Made by a program: the position numbers and the translations under genes. Positions 17,826 through 30,418 of a DNA stretch of 64,000 nt are shown piece after piece. Origin of the DNA: Candidozyma auris (lineage: Eukaryota; Ascomycota; Pichiomycetes; Serinales; Metschnikowiaceae); the NCBI RefSeq assembly GCF_003013715.1, contig NC_072814.1, forward strand, positions 1,550,001 to 1,614,000, written 5' to 3'. The notes under the pieces are model-generated. The model had not been told where the DNA came from. It saw nothing but the letters and a program-made list of their open reading frames with translations, and ran no database searches. Each line of letters starts with the position of its first letter. The stretch's first letter is position 1.

Positions 17826-19484
17826 TTTTAGTGTACCTTTAGAATTATGAAGTGGTCTACGCTTACTTCTTGTCTCTGGTGACTCCGAGAAATTTTCAAG
17901 GCCCAGGGACACTTGTGTACAGGGCTTTGGTAAATAGTGTGACTGGGGGTGCAAAGGCAAAAGGTGGCAACGGCAAAAATATCGAGAAAGGTAATAGGAA
18001 GTTTTAAGACTTTGATAAAGCAGTGAAGGAAATGTATGGAATGCTCGGTTTATTCTTCTCCATGCACTGAAGAAGGGCAATATGGACTTCAAAGCAAGGT
18101 CGTGTGGCAACAAGGGGACTGGATAACGTAGGGGAGAAAGATGAATGGATTAGGACTGCCGATTTCAGAAGAAAAACAGTTCCTTTACTGTTTTCAAAGC
18201 AACCTATTTTCACCGGCACCAAGACTTTCATGATATCGGTGGTTGCAAATTGTTGATTCCGCGAAGAGTTGCAGATGAGCATAGTTTGATAGGCATTCTC
18301 TCGGAGCCACAAAGAGGTTGCCGAAACAAGTTTTGACCGCTATTCAGCGAAAGTAGGGTAAACGACATCGTTTGGATTTAAGTTAACTTCGAAACTAGGA
18401 TTATACCTGACGAGAAACCGAAAAGCCTTTCTCAAATTGTATATGCTGCAAGCTCACCTTGAGTATTCACCGTTCTCGGTGTACTGCCTCAGACGCTACA
18501 GCTTAGCCGTTCAAAATGTCAAATCATGTACATTCTGTACTAAAAAAACAACACAGTACAATATTACGTTTGTTGGCACAATTTCTGATTTTTGGTGGTC
18601 ACAAATCCCTTCGTGGCACTTTCAACGAGTGGGTATTCGCACCTTGACATTAGATAACCTTGTCAGGTTTGTAACTCGACGAACGAATTGACATATCGCT
18701 TACAAAAAGACAAACAAGAGAAAAAAATCATAACCTTACGATCCTACACCATCATGCAATCCGGCTTCGCTAATAATCCGTAATAGGCATCTTCTACGGA
18801 AATTTCATTGTGTGTACCCATTTGACTTATAGGCGCCCAGCGTCGGGCCGAATGGGTGCAAAAAACTTGATCGCCGCGGCCGCCTTTTTTTTTTTTTCTT
18901 CCCTTATCTCTGCCAACCTCTTCTCTGAGTACCTCACTTACACACGTCATAGTTTCAAAAAAAAAAAAAAAGAAAACCAAAAAAATTACGGAACCGAAGA
19001 GTGCAAGACTTAAAGATAGGCCAACCTTTTGTCGTCCTTCATACCGACTCCCCGCCATGTTCATCCAGGTTGCTCGACTGTATGTCTGAAGAAAATGGTC
19101 CCCACAAGCAGCAAGGTTGAGATTTCGCCAACGCGTTCTCAAAGTATATTTGGAATTTGCCTTGGAAGATCTGGTCTCCGCAATGGGCAAGTCAAAAGAA
19201 ACAAGAACCATAATGGACGAGTCATCTGGTTCCTGAACGGGCCTGCTTTGTCATTGGTTGTTTCTTTTGTTCCTGGTGTTCCTTTTGATGCGAAGCTTGC
19301 AGCTATCTTATCTGCCCTGATAGCAACCACTGCCTCCTGCACTTTTGCCGTGGCCCACTTATCCATTTGCAACCAGACCACACACCGCATGCAAACGGCC
19401 TTATCTGGGAGATGAGGCATCGAGCCTTTATATATTAGCCGTATTTCACTTGCTTTGGTTTTTCCGTAGCCCACACTCTTCAAC
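17826..19484. other. Divergent MGE1 / NCS1-permease intergenic region
   Basis: 1.66 kb with no plausible gene. It contains T12 near 18885, an A-rich tract near 18958, a CTTATC at 18903-18908, and three more CTTATC (GATAAG) sites plus a TATA box close to the permease start. No RNA gene was recognised. Confidence 0.6.
19308..19434 (+). promoter_or_regulatory. GATA-factor site cluster and TATA box of the permease gene
   Basis: CTTATC (GATAAG on the other strand) occurs at 19308-19313, 19358-19363 and 19400-19405, followed by TATATA at 19429-19434, 51 bp before the ATG. Clustered GATAAG sites are the hallmark of Gln3/Gat1 nitrogen catabolite control in yeasts. Confidence 0.6.
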
Positions 19485-21266
19485 ATGTCCAAGACCACTC
19501 CACTGACTTCAATCGTGGAGGTGCTAGATAACACCAGTATTGAGTACGAGCAGAATGACAAAGAGGAGAAGTCGTGGTGGAAGAAAGTGGTAGATTACTT
19601 GGAGGTCAATAACCCTGGTGGTTTGACAAACACTCAGAGGTTTCTCTTTAATCACGACTTGCGCCCGGTCGAGGCTGCCAGGAGGCAGTGGTCGTGGTAC
19701 AACTATGCGTTTTTCTGGATCGCCGATTCTTTTAATATCAACACGTGGATGATCGCTTCCACAGGCGTTCAGCAGGGCATGACTTGGTGGCAGACGTGGC
19801 TTTCGGTTTGGGTCGGCTACTTTTTGTGTGGAATTTTCGTGTCGATCTCGGCCAGAATCGGTGTTGTCAACCACATCTCATTTCCCATTGGTGTGAGAGC
19901 ATCTTTTGGTATATTTTTTGCTGCATGGCCTGTCATCAACCGTGTGGTGATGTCTTGTGTGTGGTACTCTGTTCAAAGCATGGTGGCTGCTCCGTGTATG
20001 GGGTTGATGTTGAGATCAATCTTTGGTCAGCATCTCGACGAAACCATGCCCAATGGAATCAATAATCCCAACTTGACCACATTCCAGTTCTTGTCATTTT
20101 TCCTTTTCTGGCTTTTCCAGCTCCCGTTCCTCTGGTTCCCTCCACACAAGATAAGACATTTGTTCACTGCTAAGGCCTACATTGTTCCAGTTGCTGGTGT
20201 GGCCTTTTTGGTCTGGACGTTGGTGAAGGCACACAGAGCAGGTCCAGTTATCAGGAAAAAGTCTACTCTCGGTAGCCACGACTTGGCATGGACGTTTGTT
20301 GAATCTACAATGAATGCATTGGCAAATTTCGCTACGTTGATCACCAACGCTCCAGATTTCTCTCGTTTCGCCGATAAGCCATCCTTCAGCATGAAGTATG
20401 TTGTTCAGACTGTTTCTATCCCGCTTTGTTTTTCAATAACCTCCTTGATCGGTATTCTAGTCAGTTCAGCTTCTGAATCGTTGTACGGAGAGCCAACTTG
20501 GAACCCTTTGGATGTTTTGGGCCACTTCTTGGACAACTATTCCGCTGGCAACAGAGCCGGAGTGTTCTTGCTAGGATTTGCCTTTGCAATCGCACAGTTG
20601 GGAACCAACATTTCCGCCAACTCACTTTCCTTCGGTACAGACGTGACGTCTCTTCTACCAAACTACCTCACAATCAGAAGAGGTTCGTACCTTTGTGCCA
20701 TTTTGGCGTTAGTCGTCCAACCATGGAACTTGACCTCAAGCTCTTCCAATTTCACAACTTACTTATCAGCGTACTCTGTGTTCCTTTCCTCGATTGTGGG
20801 AGTGATCTGCTGCGACTACTATTACGTGAGAAGAGGGTACTTAAAGTTGACCCATTTGTACTCTCTTTTCGCTCCAGAAGATAAAACACAGCCGTCCTAT
20901 TACAGATATAACAAGATTGGATTGAATCCAAGAGCACTCATTGCATACTTGTGTGGCATTCTACCAAATATTGTGGGGTTTGTGGGACAAGTGAAAGGGC
21001 AAGACTCAGTTCCAATTGGTGCTATCGAGGTGTACCGACTCAACTTCTTCATGGGTTTCTTCTCCTCGGGCATAGTGTATGCGCTTTTGTGCTACTTCTG
21101 GCCTGTGAATGGAGTACCAGAAGTGAGACCATTTGAGAAGAAGTGGTTCGAAGAGTTCCAGGATGTGGAAAACTTCGAAGAGGAGTTGCAGGGACACATA
21201 GTTCACGAGGGTGTGGAGCAAGTGGGCTCGTACTCCACCGCAGTCACGAAGAAAGATATCGTGTAA
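19485..21266 (+). CDS. NCS1 nucleobase/nucleoside permease (Fur4/Fui1/Dal4 type)
   Basis: 593 aa plasma-membrane symporter with about 12 transmembrane segments between residues 70 and 545. Family blocks are LRPVEAARRQWSWYNYAFFW, FNINTWMIASTG, WPVINRVVMSCVWYSVQ, the FATLITNAPDFSRF segment, AQLGTNISANSLSFGTD and SSIVGVICCDYYYVRRGYLKL. These match the eukaryotic uracil/uridine/allantoin branch; Fur4 is the closest I can recall. The exact substrate cannot be set by eye. The N-terminus is acidic with lysines, as needed for ubiquitin-driven turnover of Fur4. GATAAG sites upstream suggest induction when good nitrogen is scarce. Confidence 0.87.
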   Translation: MSKTTPLTSIVEVLDNTSIEYEQNDKEEKSWWKKVVDYLEVNNPGGLTNTQRFLFNHDLRPVEAARRQWSWYNYAFFWIADSFNINTWMIASTGVQQGMTWWQTWLSVWVGYFLCGIFVSISARIGVVNHISFPIGVRASFGIFFAAWPVINRVVMSCVWYSVQSMVAAPCMGLMLRSIFGQHLDETMPNGINNPNLTTFQFLSFFLFWLFQLPFLWFPPHKIRHLFTAKAYIVPVAGVAFLVWTLVKAHRAGPVIRKKSTLGSHDLAWTFVESTMNALANFATLITNAPDFSRFADKPSFSMKYVVQTVSIPLCFSITSLIGILVSSASESLYGEPTWNPLDVLGHFLDNYSAGNRAGVFLLGFAFAIAQLGTNISANSLSFGTDVTSLLPNYLTIRRGSYLCAILALVVQPWNLTSSSSNFTTYLSAYSVFLSSIVGVICCDYYYVRRGYLKLTHLYSLFAPEDKTQPSYYRYNKIGLNPRALIAYLCGILPNIVGFVGQVKGQDSVPIGAIEVYRLNFFMGFFSSGIVYALLCYFWPVNGVPEVRPFEKKWFEEFQDVENFEEELQGHIVHEGVEQVGSYSTAVTKKDIV

Positions 21267-23072
<1,806 letters not shown>

Positions 23073-23170
23073 TAGACGAAATGTTTTGTAGAGAAAATAA
23101 CGACACTAGAGGTTCAAGCTGCGAAATGTAGATTATCTTGGGATATATATTGTTCTATAATGTCTGCCTA

Positions 23171-24535
23171 CTACTGCTTATCACGAACAAAACAGGCTGC
23201 AAAGAAGCCGATGCCCCCATCTTCTTTGGGTACAGCTCTCACGCATCCTCCAGCGTACTGCTTCCGAATTTCACCATCTTCGCTCAATGAGGTGAATTCT
23301 TCTTCCCATCCTCGTCTTGGCCACGACGAAATGACAACATCTCTTGGCGCAAGCTTCCACCCTGCCTTTTTCACCTCAGGGTCACTGAGAAGATCCACAA
23401 CAACTCTCTCGTTTTCATGGGGATGAATAGAACAAGTGGAGTAGACTACCTTATGAGCTTTGGGAAAAGACAACGCATGCTTCATGATCTTGAACTGAAA
23501 CCCCGCTAGTTTCTGGAGTCTGGTTTCGTCGGTCTCCTCCTTACTTTGTTCGTTTGCATTGGCATCTTCAATGGCTCTGCCGAAAATTCCAGAACCGCTG
23601 CAAGACGGATCTACAATGATCCCTGTGACAGATGGAAAATCTGTTGGGTTCACCGTGGTGAAATCAGCATGGACAACCTGGATAAGATTTTTGCGACCCT
23701 TACCCGTGGCTCTTTGACACATCATCTTGAGTGTATTGACCCTCTTGCTGTCTCTTTCAAATGCATACACCAATCCATCGTTCTTGGTAACAAATGAGGC
23801 AGCATGCGTCGTTTTGTTACCTGGAGCAGCAGTAGCATCTATAACATTTACATGGACATCTGAAGGGTCGTTATTGAGTATTTCTGCCGGGAAGCAGGAT
23901 GCACGATCTTGGATGATGATCTCGCCATGAGTGTACGCTTGGGTGCTTGTGATTTTCTCCCTTGGATGTAGGCCGTAAAGGTTGTGTATGATTTTGTCCT
24001 TGAAAATCAACCCTGGACTCGTGAGGTCCTCAATTGACCCCACCTCGGTCAATTTAGAAAAGAAAGCATTCTTCATCAAGGATTCGGGAGTCGTCTTCAA
24101 CGTGTTCACACGAATCCACCGCACAGGAGTTTCATCATCATCAAATCCCTCCTTCAAAGGTAGCTCGGTTACAGACTTAACCTTATGCTTGAGCTTGAGC
24201 TTCGTGAGCTCAGCTTGCATTCTCGTCTTGTTCAAGAGAAAGGCTTCCTTGATGGGGTGCTTTCCCAGCTGAATTCTTCCCTTTGGCGAGAAAAGAAAAT
24301 CCTGAACGAGAAGTGATAGTAGGGCGTCCGAGACTTTGAGCTTCTTTAGCTGAGGCACATCTTTAAGACGGGACTTTCTGATGATGGTGTCAATGTGCTC
24401 CTTATACTTGAGCGTGGAGATGACGAGAGCGTATACATGTTTTGGTGAATTGGAAAGTTTGCTATTGAAGATGCGGTTTTTCAAGCTGCCCTTATCGTTG
24501 TCGACGAACTTGGCTGCTTCGAAGTAGAGTTTCAT
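23171..24535 (-). CDS. RCM1: 25S rRNA cytosine-C5 methyltransferase (NSUN5 family)
   Basis: 454 aa. Rcm1/NSUN5 methylates one conserved cytosine of the large-subunit rRNA in the nucleolus. After an N-terminal helical domain, the Rossmann methyltransferase domain (about 225-450) shows the SAM-binding loop DATAAPGNKTTHAAS near 235, the motif IV DPSCSGSG near 310 that holds one active cysteine, and motif VI YSTCSIHPHENE near 370 with the second (TCS). These two cysteines mark RNA m5C methyltransferases. The N-terminus and overall length fit Rcm1 rather than Nop2 or Ncl1. Confidence 0.93.
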   Translation of the reverse strand: MKLYFEAAKFVDNDKGSLKNRIFNSKLSNSPKHVYALVISTLKYKEHIDTIIRKSRLKDVPQLKKLKVSDALLSLLVQDFLFSPKGRIQLGKHPIKEAFLLNKTRMQAELTKLKLKHKVKSVTELPLKEGFDDDETPVRWIRVNTLKTTPESLMKNAFFSKLTEVGSIEDLTSPGLIFKDKIIHNLYGLHPREKITSTQAYTHGEIIIQDRASCFPAEILNNDPSDVHVNVIDATAAPGNKTTHAASFVTKNDGLVYAFERDSKRVNTLKMMCQRATGKGRKNLIQVVHADFTTVNPTDFPSVTGIIVDPSCSGSGIFGRAIEDANANEQSKEETDETRLQKLAGFQFKIMKHALSFPKAHKVVYSTCSIHPHENERVVVDLLSDPEVKKAGWKLAPRDVVISSWPRRGWEEEFTSLSEDGEIRKQYAGGCVRAVPKEDGGIGFFAACFVRDKQ

Positions 24536-25695
24536 AGGTAGCAGATGCTCATCACTCAGATACTGCAGGAGATATACATGTACGGGACCCAGAAGACCAA
24601 GATCCAGTTGGTGATAAATTTTAGATTATACTACTAGTAATGAAGTAAGAGAGATTCTAGGTTAGAGTTCAATGGAATACTTAAGTTATTCTCCTTTCTT
24701 CTCAGCTCTTCTCAATGTGACGCTTATGCAATAAGTCCATGGATGCAAAATGCCTACCATCTAATTACTCACATTGCCCTCTCATTCATTTCATCTCACC
24801 CTAGGCAAATCCATGATCACTAGGCTAAAATAAGACTCAGTAATACAGTTCTTACACATAGTACAAGGATATCAGGGTATGTAAATAAGAATGGGATATC
24901 CAGTAATTGTGGCTGCTATGACGATAATGAAAAACTTTCGTAGTTCTATAAGCGACAGATGTGTTGGCACTCTCTAGAATCCCTTTCCTATTTACATAGC
25001 AGTGACTCAAAATTCCCATAATTGTTTAGTTCTTCATTGTATGCTCTGCATCATTAAGAGCGTACGAAGCAGACACAGAAAGCTGGCAGTATACCATATT
25101 CCAAATAAAGTTCAACTCATCACACTTCAAACTTAAACACTTTCCGCAGCCAGCTGATTCCCTCTCATTTTTTACCCTTACTTACACTGTACGAGTAGTC
25201 ACATTCTTAGGTATGAAAGCACTCATGGCTGCGAAAAACTACCTCAAGCACGTATCCCAGCCACCAATTTGAGACCGCCATCAAACATCCCTCTTTTGAC
25301 TCTCGAGGGCATCAACAGCTGCTTCTATCTATGATCAATCAATCTAAGCAGAAATATGAACCTGCATTCTTATTCAAAACTTCCTCATCAGTTGTATACT
25401 CATGTAGTCACCCCTCGCTGACAATCTCCCAGCTCTCACCTTCTTGCTCCACCCCACCACTTCCTTGCTTGTTCAATCGGAACTTCCGGCAGTTCTTCTG
25501 TCTTCTACATCTCTCCAAGAATCTTCATCCTTCTCTTCCAAGATTCCCCTGGTCGTGTGCCAAGAAGAGTGCTCCAGGGTCCTTATATAGGCGACCAAGG
25601 CACTTGTGCAGGTTGCAACTGTTCCTGTTAGCTGGTGTAGCTAACTCACTGTCAACTCTACTACCACACTCATAGCCGTACTTTCCACCCCCACC
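24536..25695. other. Divergent RCM1 / kinase intergenic region
   Basis: 1.16 kb of AT-rich DNA between divergent starts. It has one full recurrent motif (ATGGCTGCGAAA, 25225-25236) and two degenerate ones (TGGCTGCTA near 24910, CGCAGCCA near 25145). No gene was seen. Confidence 0.6.
25225..25236 (+). promoter_or_regulatory. TGGCTGCGAAA promoter motif (kinase/RCM1)
   Basis: Full match to the recurrent motif with G at the variable position, in the divergent promoter. Confidence 0.55.
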
Positions 25696-27834
25696 ATGTC
25701 AGATGCCCCGCCAGGCGCCTTTCAAAAGGGCAAGCAGCTCCAGGTGGGCTCCCACAAAGTGGCCATTCTAAATTATCTTTCTGCCGGGGGGTTTGCCCAT
25801 GTGTACACGTGCACGATTGATCCACCGTTTCATGGCAACAAAACCGCCTGTTTGAAGCGGGTCGTCGTGCCAAATAAGCTCCAGCTCAGCTTGCTCAGAC
25901 AGGAGGTGGACGCCATGAAGCGCTTGAGGGGGAATAAGCACATTGTGTCGTATATAGACTCGCATGCCTCGAGGCTTCCGTTGGCGAAGCCCACTGATCC
26001 TCAGCAGTACGAGGTGTTGCTTTTGATGGAGTACTGTTCCAACAATGGCTTGATAGATTTCATGAATACCAGATTGAAGCACCGTCTCACGGAGTCGGAG
26101 GTGCTCAACATCATGTCACAGATCACCACTGGCGTTGCTATGTGCCATCATCTCAATCCCCCGTTGATCCATAGAGATGTCAAGATAGAAAACGTCTTGA
26201 TTGACGAGAAAGGCACCTACAAGCTCTGTGATTTTGGCTCAGCGGTCCCCTACGCTCCAGTGCCTCAAACTCCTCAAGAACTAAACACTCTCCACAGCGA
26301 CATAATGCATCATACAACCCCTCAGTATAGAGCGCCTGAAATGATAGATCTCACCAGAGGGTTCCCCATAGACGATAAGCTGGACATATGGGCATTGGGG
26401 ATATTTTTATACAAACTATGTTACTACACTACCCCTTTTGAGCTGCCCCACCAGACTTCATTGAGCGATCTTGAACAACTGATCATCAATTGCGACAAGA
26501 ATCTTCGTTTCCCAGGCTCTCCGCAATACTCGTCCCGTTTACAGAACGTTATACGTTGTTGTTTGAGGCCAGATCCTAGACGAAGACCCAATGCGCTTCA
26601 GCTTCTTCAGGAGGTTTGTCTGATGCAAGGCATCAAACGACTTCCTGAGACCGTTCCATATTCAGTTCGCATATCCAAGACCGTTCCTATCAAATACGAC
26701 TACGCAAATGTCAACAATGATTCCGCCACTCAAACTCAGGTTATCAAAGGTATGGGCCCTCAGAAAGCCTCCATCAAGCCCAGTCCTCTGGATGTGTTCG
26801 CGTCGATAGACAAAACGAAGATTTTGGCAATGGGTGGACCATCTAAAAAGGCTGATTCGGCCACTCCTCTTTCAAGATCCAATAACTCTTCAGCAACATT
26901 GCATGAAATGATCAAAAAGCAAGTCGACAGTAGCTCTACTGAACTCCACAATATGCGCAACTCTGAGGATCTAGATCGCGGCACTCTCAGTTTCTTGAAG
27001 TCAAAGGAGGAGGACGGCATTAGCTCTCGACAAAGTACTGGCGGGTCCATCAAAGCTTCTATCAAGAAGGGTTTAAGAAGAATCAGTACAGGAGGCTCGA
27101 TTTCTTCGCAGAAAAGTGGAAGCTCAGATTACAAAAGAGGATCCAGCACTTCATCTATGAAAAATATGCTCAATGGGTCCAAAGATTATGAAAATAGGGA
27201 CGATGTGAACTACTTGCGTGTTCCATCGCATGAGAAGAAAGTGTCGTCTATACAGAAGAGAATGTCTCTTCTTTTCAGTAACAGTGAGAAAAAGCCTCCA
27301 AAAACTGCGTCGGGTTATGGCAAGTACACTGATCAAGATGACATATCGGCTATAAATTATACAGATTTGTCGGCATCCGTAAGTGCCGAATCGTTGACGA
27401 CAAACGAGTCAAGCTCTTCAGAAGAGAAGCCTCCACCGAAACCTATTCTTCCTAGACGCGACTCCGAGAAACGAGCGAAAGGAGGTGTATCATCAAAGAA
27501 ATTTAGCTCACCTCCTCCCGTTCCTCTAGAGTTGAGAAAATCGCATTCTCAGATCACAGTGCCTAAAAGGCAACTGTCCCCAGCGAAGAATATCATCACA
27601 TCGAAACTGGAAGCCAACATCGTTAAGGCTGAGCCTATCAAGTCTTCGAAGAGATCTACCCCGGCTAAACCACATAAGAGACCGCCACCTCCAAAGCCTA
27701 CGAAGCCCAAGCATTTAAAAATTCCCGCTGGTACCAGGCGACTTAGTACCTCAAGCGATTCTTCGATGCCTGAAATTCCCGATGTAGATGATCTTGAAAG
27801 GCTGTTTGCTAAAAGGTTTCCCAGTTACGTCTAA
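25696..27834 (+). CDS. Ark1/Prk1 (NAK) family actin-regulating Ser/Thr kinase
   Basis: 712 aa. The kinase domain (about 18-310) has the glycine loop SAGGFAHVY, the ATP-site Lys in ACLKRVVV, HRDVKIENVL, DFGSA and QYRAPEM. The atypical loop and QVGSHKVAILNYLS entry are typical of the NAK family. A long Ser-rich tail ends with a proline/lysine SH3-binding stretch (KRPPPPKPTKPKHLKI) and LERLFAKRFPSYV, resembling Ark1/Prk1, which bind Abp1 at cortical actin patches and phosphorylate Pan1/Sla1 to end endocytic actin assembly. Akl1 is the alternative, but lacks this kind of Abp1-binding tail in my recollection. Confidence 0.85.
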   Translation: MSDAPPGAFQKGKQLQVGSHKVAILNYLSAGGFAHVYTCTIDPPFHGNKTACLKRVVVPNKLQLSLLRQEVDAMKRLRGNKHIVSYIDSHASRLPLAKPTDPQQYEVLLLMEYCSNNGLIDFMNTRLKHRLTESEVLNIMSQITTGVAMCHHLNPPLIHRDVKIENVLIDEKGTYKLCDFGSAVPYAPVPQTPQELNTLHSDIMHHTTPQYRAPEMIDLTRGFPIDDKLDIWALGIFLYKLCYYTTPFELPHQTSLSDLEQLIINCDKNLRFPGSPQYSSRLQNVIRCCLRPDPRRRPNALQLLQEVCLMQGIKRLPETVPYSVRISKTVPIKYDYANVNNDSATQTQVIKGMGPQKASIKPSPLDVFASIDKTKILAMGGPSKKADSATPLSRSNNSSATLHEMIKKQVDSSSTELHNMRNSEDLDRGTLSFLKSKEEDGISSRQSTGGSIKASIKKGLRRISTGGSISSQKSGSSDYKRGSSTSSMKNMLNGSKDYENRDDVNYLRVPSHEKKVSSIQKRMSLLFSNSEKKPPKTASGYGKYTDQDDISAINYTDLSASVSAESLTTNESSSSEEKPPPKPILPRRDSEKRAKGGVSSKKFSSPPPVPLELRKSHSQITVPKRQLSPAKNIITSKLEANIVKAEPIKSSKRSTPAKPHKRPPPPKPTKPKHLKIPAGTRRLSTSSDSSMPEIPDVDDLERLFAKRFPSYV

Positions 27835-27895
27835 AATGTGCATGCTCTTGAGTTGAGGCTAAAAAACCTCATTATACATAGATAATACATTAATT

Positions 27896-30418
27896 CTAAC
27901 CAGATTCAGATTCTGAAAAATCCTCGATCGAATCAAGAATAAAATCAACACCTTCATCAAATCTTTCGTGAATAACATCCCATAAGCAATCGGACGACGC
28001 CTTCAATACTCTGCCATATTTTTTCCTTGGTCTCTTTGCAACTTCTTCAGCTTCTCCATTTTTCAAAGCGCTTGAAGCACTGACCCAACATGAGTTTTTG
28101 CTACTTGCAAATATGACAGAGCTCTGGTAGTACCAGTCTACCATTGACTCATCCATCACTGGTACCAAAGCTTTGAGGTTGGATCGGCTTACAAATACAA
28201 CTGTGCCTTTCACGACGTCTTTGATTTCTTGCGAAGGTCGTTTGGCATAAAGATGAACGATGGACTGGTAAGAGTCACCAAAGCCAACAAAAACCACTTT
28301 CTTGAGGTCTGGGAAGTAAGTCAAGTAGTTATCCCAGACCCAAAGTAGAAGTTCCTGAGCAAAAATAGTTGGATTATAGTTTGAGGGATTAACAGGCGAA
28401 CTGCTCTTTGCATCTGAACCTTCTTTCGAGCGCTGTGCTAGGGAAGATGCGACGGCCTCTGTGTAAGATGGGATGTTGATATCGATATACCCAACGTCGT
28501 TGGGAGAGCCGCCGTCATTCGAAAGCTCAGTCTCGACTTTTTTCATAACACGGGTTAATGGGTGTTCTAGCACAACAGAAGTGCTACTTTCAATATTACC
28601 ATTGACCGGGTTAACATTTGCCCACACTTCTGGAGGGTCGTGGATGGATATTACAATCGTGGAGCGTTTGTGTATCTCAGGGCTTGCCAAGACGAGATCT
28701 TCGACATGAGCAGGAAGGTCAAAACTAAACGTCGAAAGTTTGTACTCAGGGTGATCAATGACCGGGAGGCTGATGAAGGAGTAATTCGAAAAGAGTTGCT
28801 GTGCTTGGTAGGATCTGATGGGTTCGGCGAATGAAAGAAGGTTGTTGGTGTTCAAGTCGTAAACGTCTTCAAAAACATGGGCTGAGTTGCCCGGCTTCAT
28901 ACATTTCCAGTACTTGCTTTGCGTTTTGATGACTTCACTTATAGTCTCGATCGTATCCAGCTTGGGCTGGGCGCTGATAGTTGCCTCGGGAGGCTCGCCT
29001 ATGAGAACCTTGGCCACTCCCAAGGCACTTTCACTTATAGAGTCCAAACTGTAGCCACCTTCAAGGATCACAGCAAGCTTCCCTCTGGCAATCGCCTTCA
29101 ACATGTGTGTCATTTGGCCGTAACCGGCTGGACTGACGTGACACTGACCAATCAAATCACCATCTGCAGCATCGAAACCAGCACTCACAATGACAAAGTC
29201 CGGATCAAACTCACTTATTATGGGCATCACCACTCTCCTAAATGCGTACACGTAGTCTCCATCTCCAACTCCTGGCCCTCTCCAGGGAATGTTCACAGAA
29301 TAGCCCTCACCCTCACCCTCGCCTACTTTATCGAGTCCACCGTATTTAGTGCCAGGGTAGAATTTACCATTTTCATATCGATGGAGCGAGATGTAAAGAA
29401 CGCGAGGGTCATTGTAGAAGGCACGCTGGGTGCCGTTCCCGTGGTGAATGTCCCAATCAAGAATAACGATACGGCGGACGGACTCCGGATAGGATTTGAG
29501 GATGTTTTTTGCAGCCACAGCAACGTTACTGAAGAGACAGAAACCACCCGGAGTATCTGGCTCAGCATGATGGCCCGGAGGACGTACAATGGCCATGGAA
29601 TTTTTCACTTTTCCCTCGACAACTGCCTTACATGCCTCGATGGAGCCTCCACACGAGAGCTTCGCCGAGAGGTACGAGTCGTTATTGACGTAGATGGAGT
29701 CACCCTTTTCTGTTTCCTCAAGAAGCTGGTCTCGCGTCATTTGTTCCGTCAGCGAGATGTACTTGAGATGCTCTGCCGAGTGGACCTCCAAGATCTCTTC
29801 CGCTTTCGCCTCACGGATCGGGATCTTCACCATCAAGGGCCCAATATCCTCTGTTCCTGAAAGAGAGGTGTCCTGAACAAGGCCTGCCTCGGCGAGCCTC
29901 TTGTAAATACGGTAGATACGACGAGGATCCTCGGGATGGGGGTCGATGTACTCAAAGTAGGAAGTAAAAATTTTGGCATGGTACCTCATACGCACATCAT
30001 ACACGAGCCCTGTTTTAAGTAACGAGTAGAAAAGCTGCGGCGTCTTATGGGGAACCACCACGAGTGTATCTGACTTGAACCGCTTGGAACCATTCACTGC
30101 TGCTGTTGTGGTGCCTCCATCTGCCTCTCCACCGTTACTGTCAGCTACACTCAGTGTGGTAGGTGCAGTAACATTGGTAGTAGGAGCAGTAGTAGCAGCA
30201 AACTCTTCCTTGACTTTTGTATCGTTTTCCTCGACTTTCACGGAATCGTCATTTCCAGGCCACTTTTCGTTTTTGTCCTCGGTTTCTCCATCCATATTGT
30301 GGTCTGGTGCCGGCTGGCTCTCTGCGAGTTCCGCGGTGCTAACTATCGGCGAGGGCTGCTTCTCAGTAGAGGGGTCCTCATCGTCGAGAGGTCGTTTTCT
30401 CTGTTCGTTCGAGTTCAT
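27896..30418 (-). CDS. HDA1: Class II histone deacetylase Hda1
   Basis: 840 aa. An acidic, low-complexity N-terminus (about 1-120) precedes the deacetylase domain (about 145-480). Visible motifs include RPPGHHAEPDTPGGFC with the catalytic His pair, DWDIHHGNGTQ with the zinc Asp and His, GFDAADGD with the second zinc Asp, and LEGGYSLDSI with the active-site Tyr. A C-terminal Arb2-type domain (about 540-790) follows, as in fungal Hda1, where it recruits the Hda2/Hda3 partners. The complex removes acetyl groups from H3 and H2B to repress genes. It converges on the kinase gene 61 bp away. Confidence 0.95.
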   Translation of the reverse strand: MNSNEQRKRPLDDEDPSTEKQPSPIVSTAELAESQPAPDHNMDGETEDKNEKWPGNDDSVKVEENDTKVKEEFAATTAPTTNVTAPTTLSVADSNGGEADGGTTTAAVNGSKRFKSDTLVVVPHKTPQLFYSLLKTGLVYDVRMRYHAKIFTSYFEYIDPHPEDPRRIYRIYKRLAEAGLVQDTSLSGTEDIGPLMVKIPIREAKAEEILEVHSAEHLKYISLTEQMTRDQLLEETEKGDSIYVNNDSYLSAKLSCGGSIEACKAVVEGKVKNSMAIVRPPGHHAEPDTPGGFCLFSNVAVAAKNILKSYPESVRRIVILDWDIHHGNGTQRAFYNDPRVLYISLHRYENGKFYPGTKYGGLDKVGEGEGEGYSVNIPWRGPGVGDGDYVYAFRRVVMPIISEFDPDFVIVSAGFDAADGDLIGQCHVSPAGYGQMTHMLKAIARGKLAVILEGGYSLDSISESALGVAKVLIGEPPEATISAQPKLDTIETISEVIKTQSKYWKCMKPGNSAHVFEDVYDLNTNNLLSFAEPIRSYQAQQLFSNYSFISLPVIDHPEYKLSTFSFDLPAHVEDLVLASPEIHKRSTIVISIHDPPEVWANVNPVNGNIESSTSVVLEHPLTRVMKKVETELSNDGGSPNDVGYIDINIPSYTEAVASSLAQRSKEGSDAKSSSPVNPSNYNPTIFAQELLLWVWDNYLTYFPDLKKVVFVGFGDSYQSIVHLYAKRPSQEIKDVVKGTVVFVSRSNLKALVPVMDESMVDWYYQSSVIFASSKNSCWVSASSALKNGEAEEVAKRPRKKYGRVLKASSDCLWDVIHERFDEGVDFILDSIEDFSESESG

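Noticed and set aside
28919..29860. 313-aa ORF antisense to HDA1
   Set aside because: Lies wholly inside the HDAC domain coding region and has no recognisable domain.
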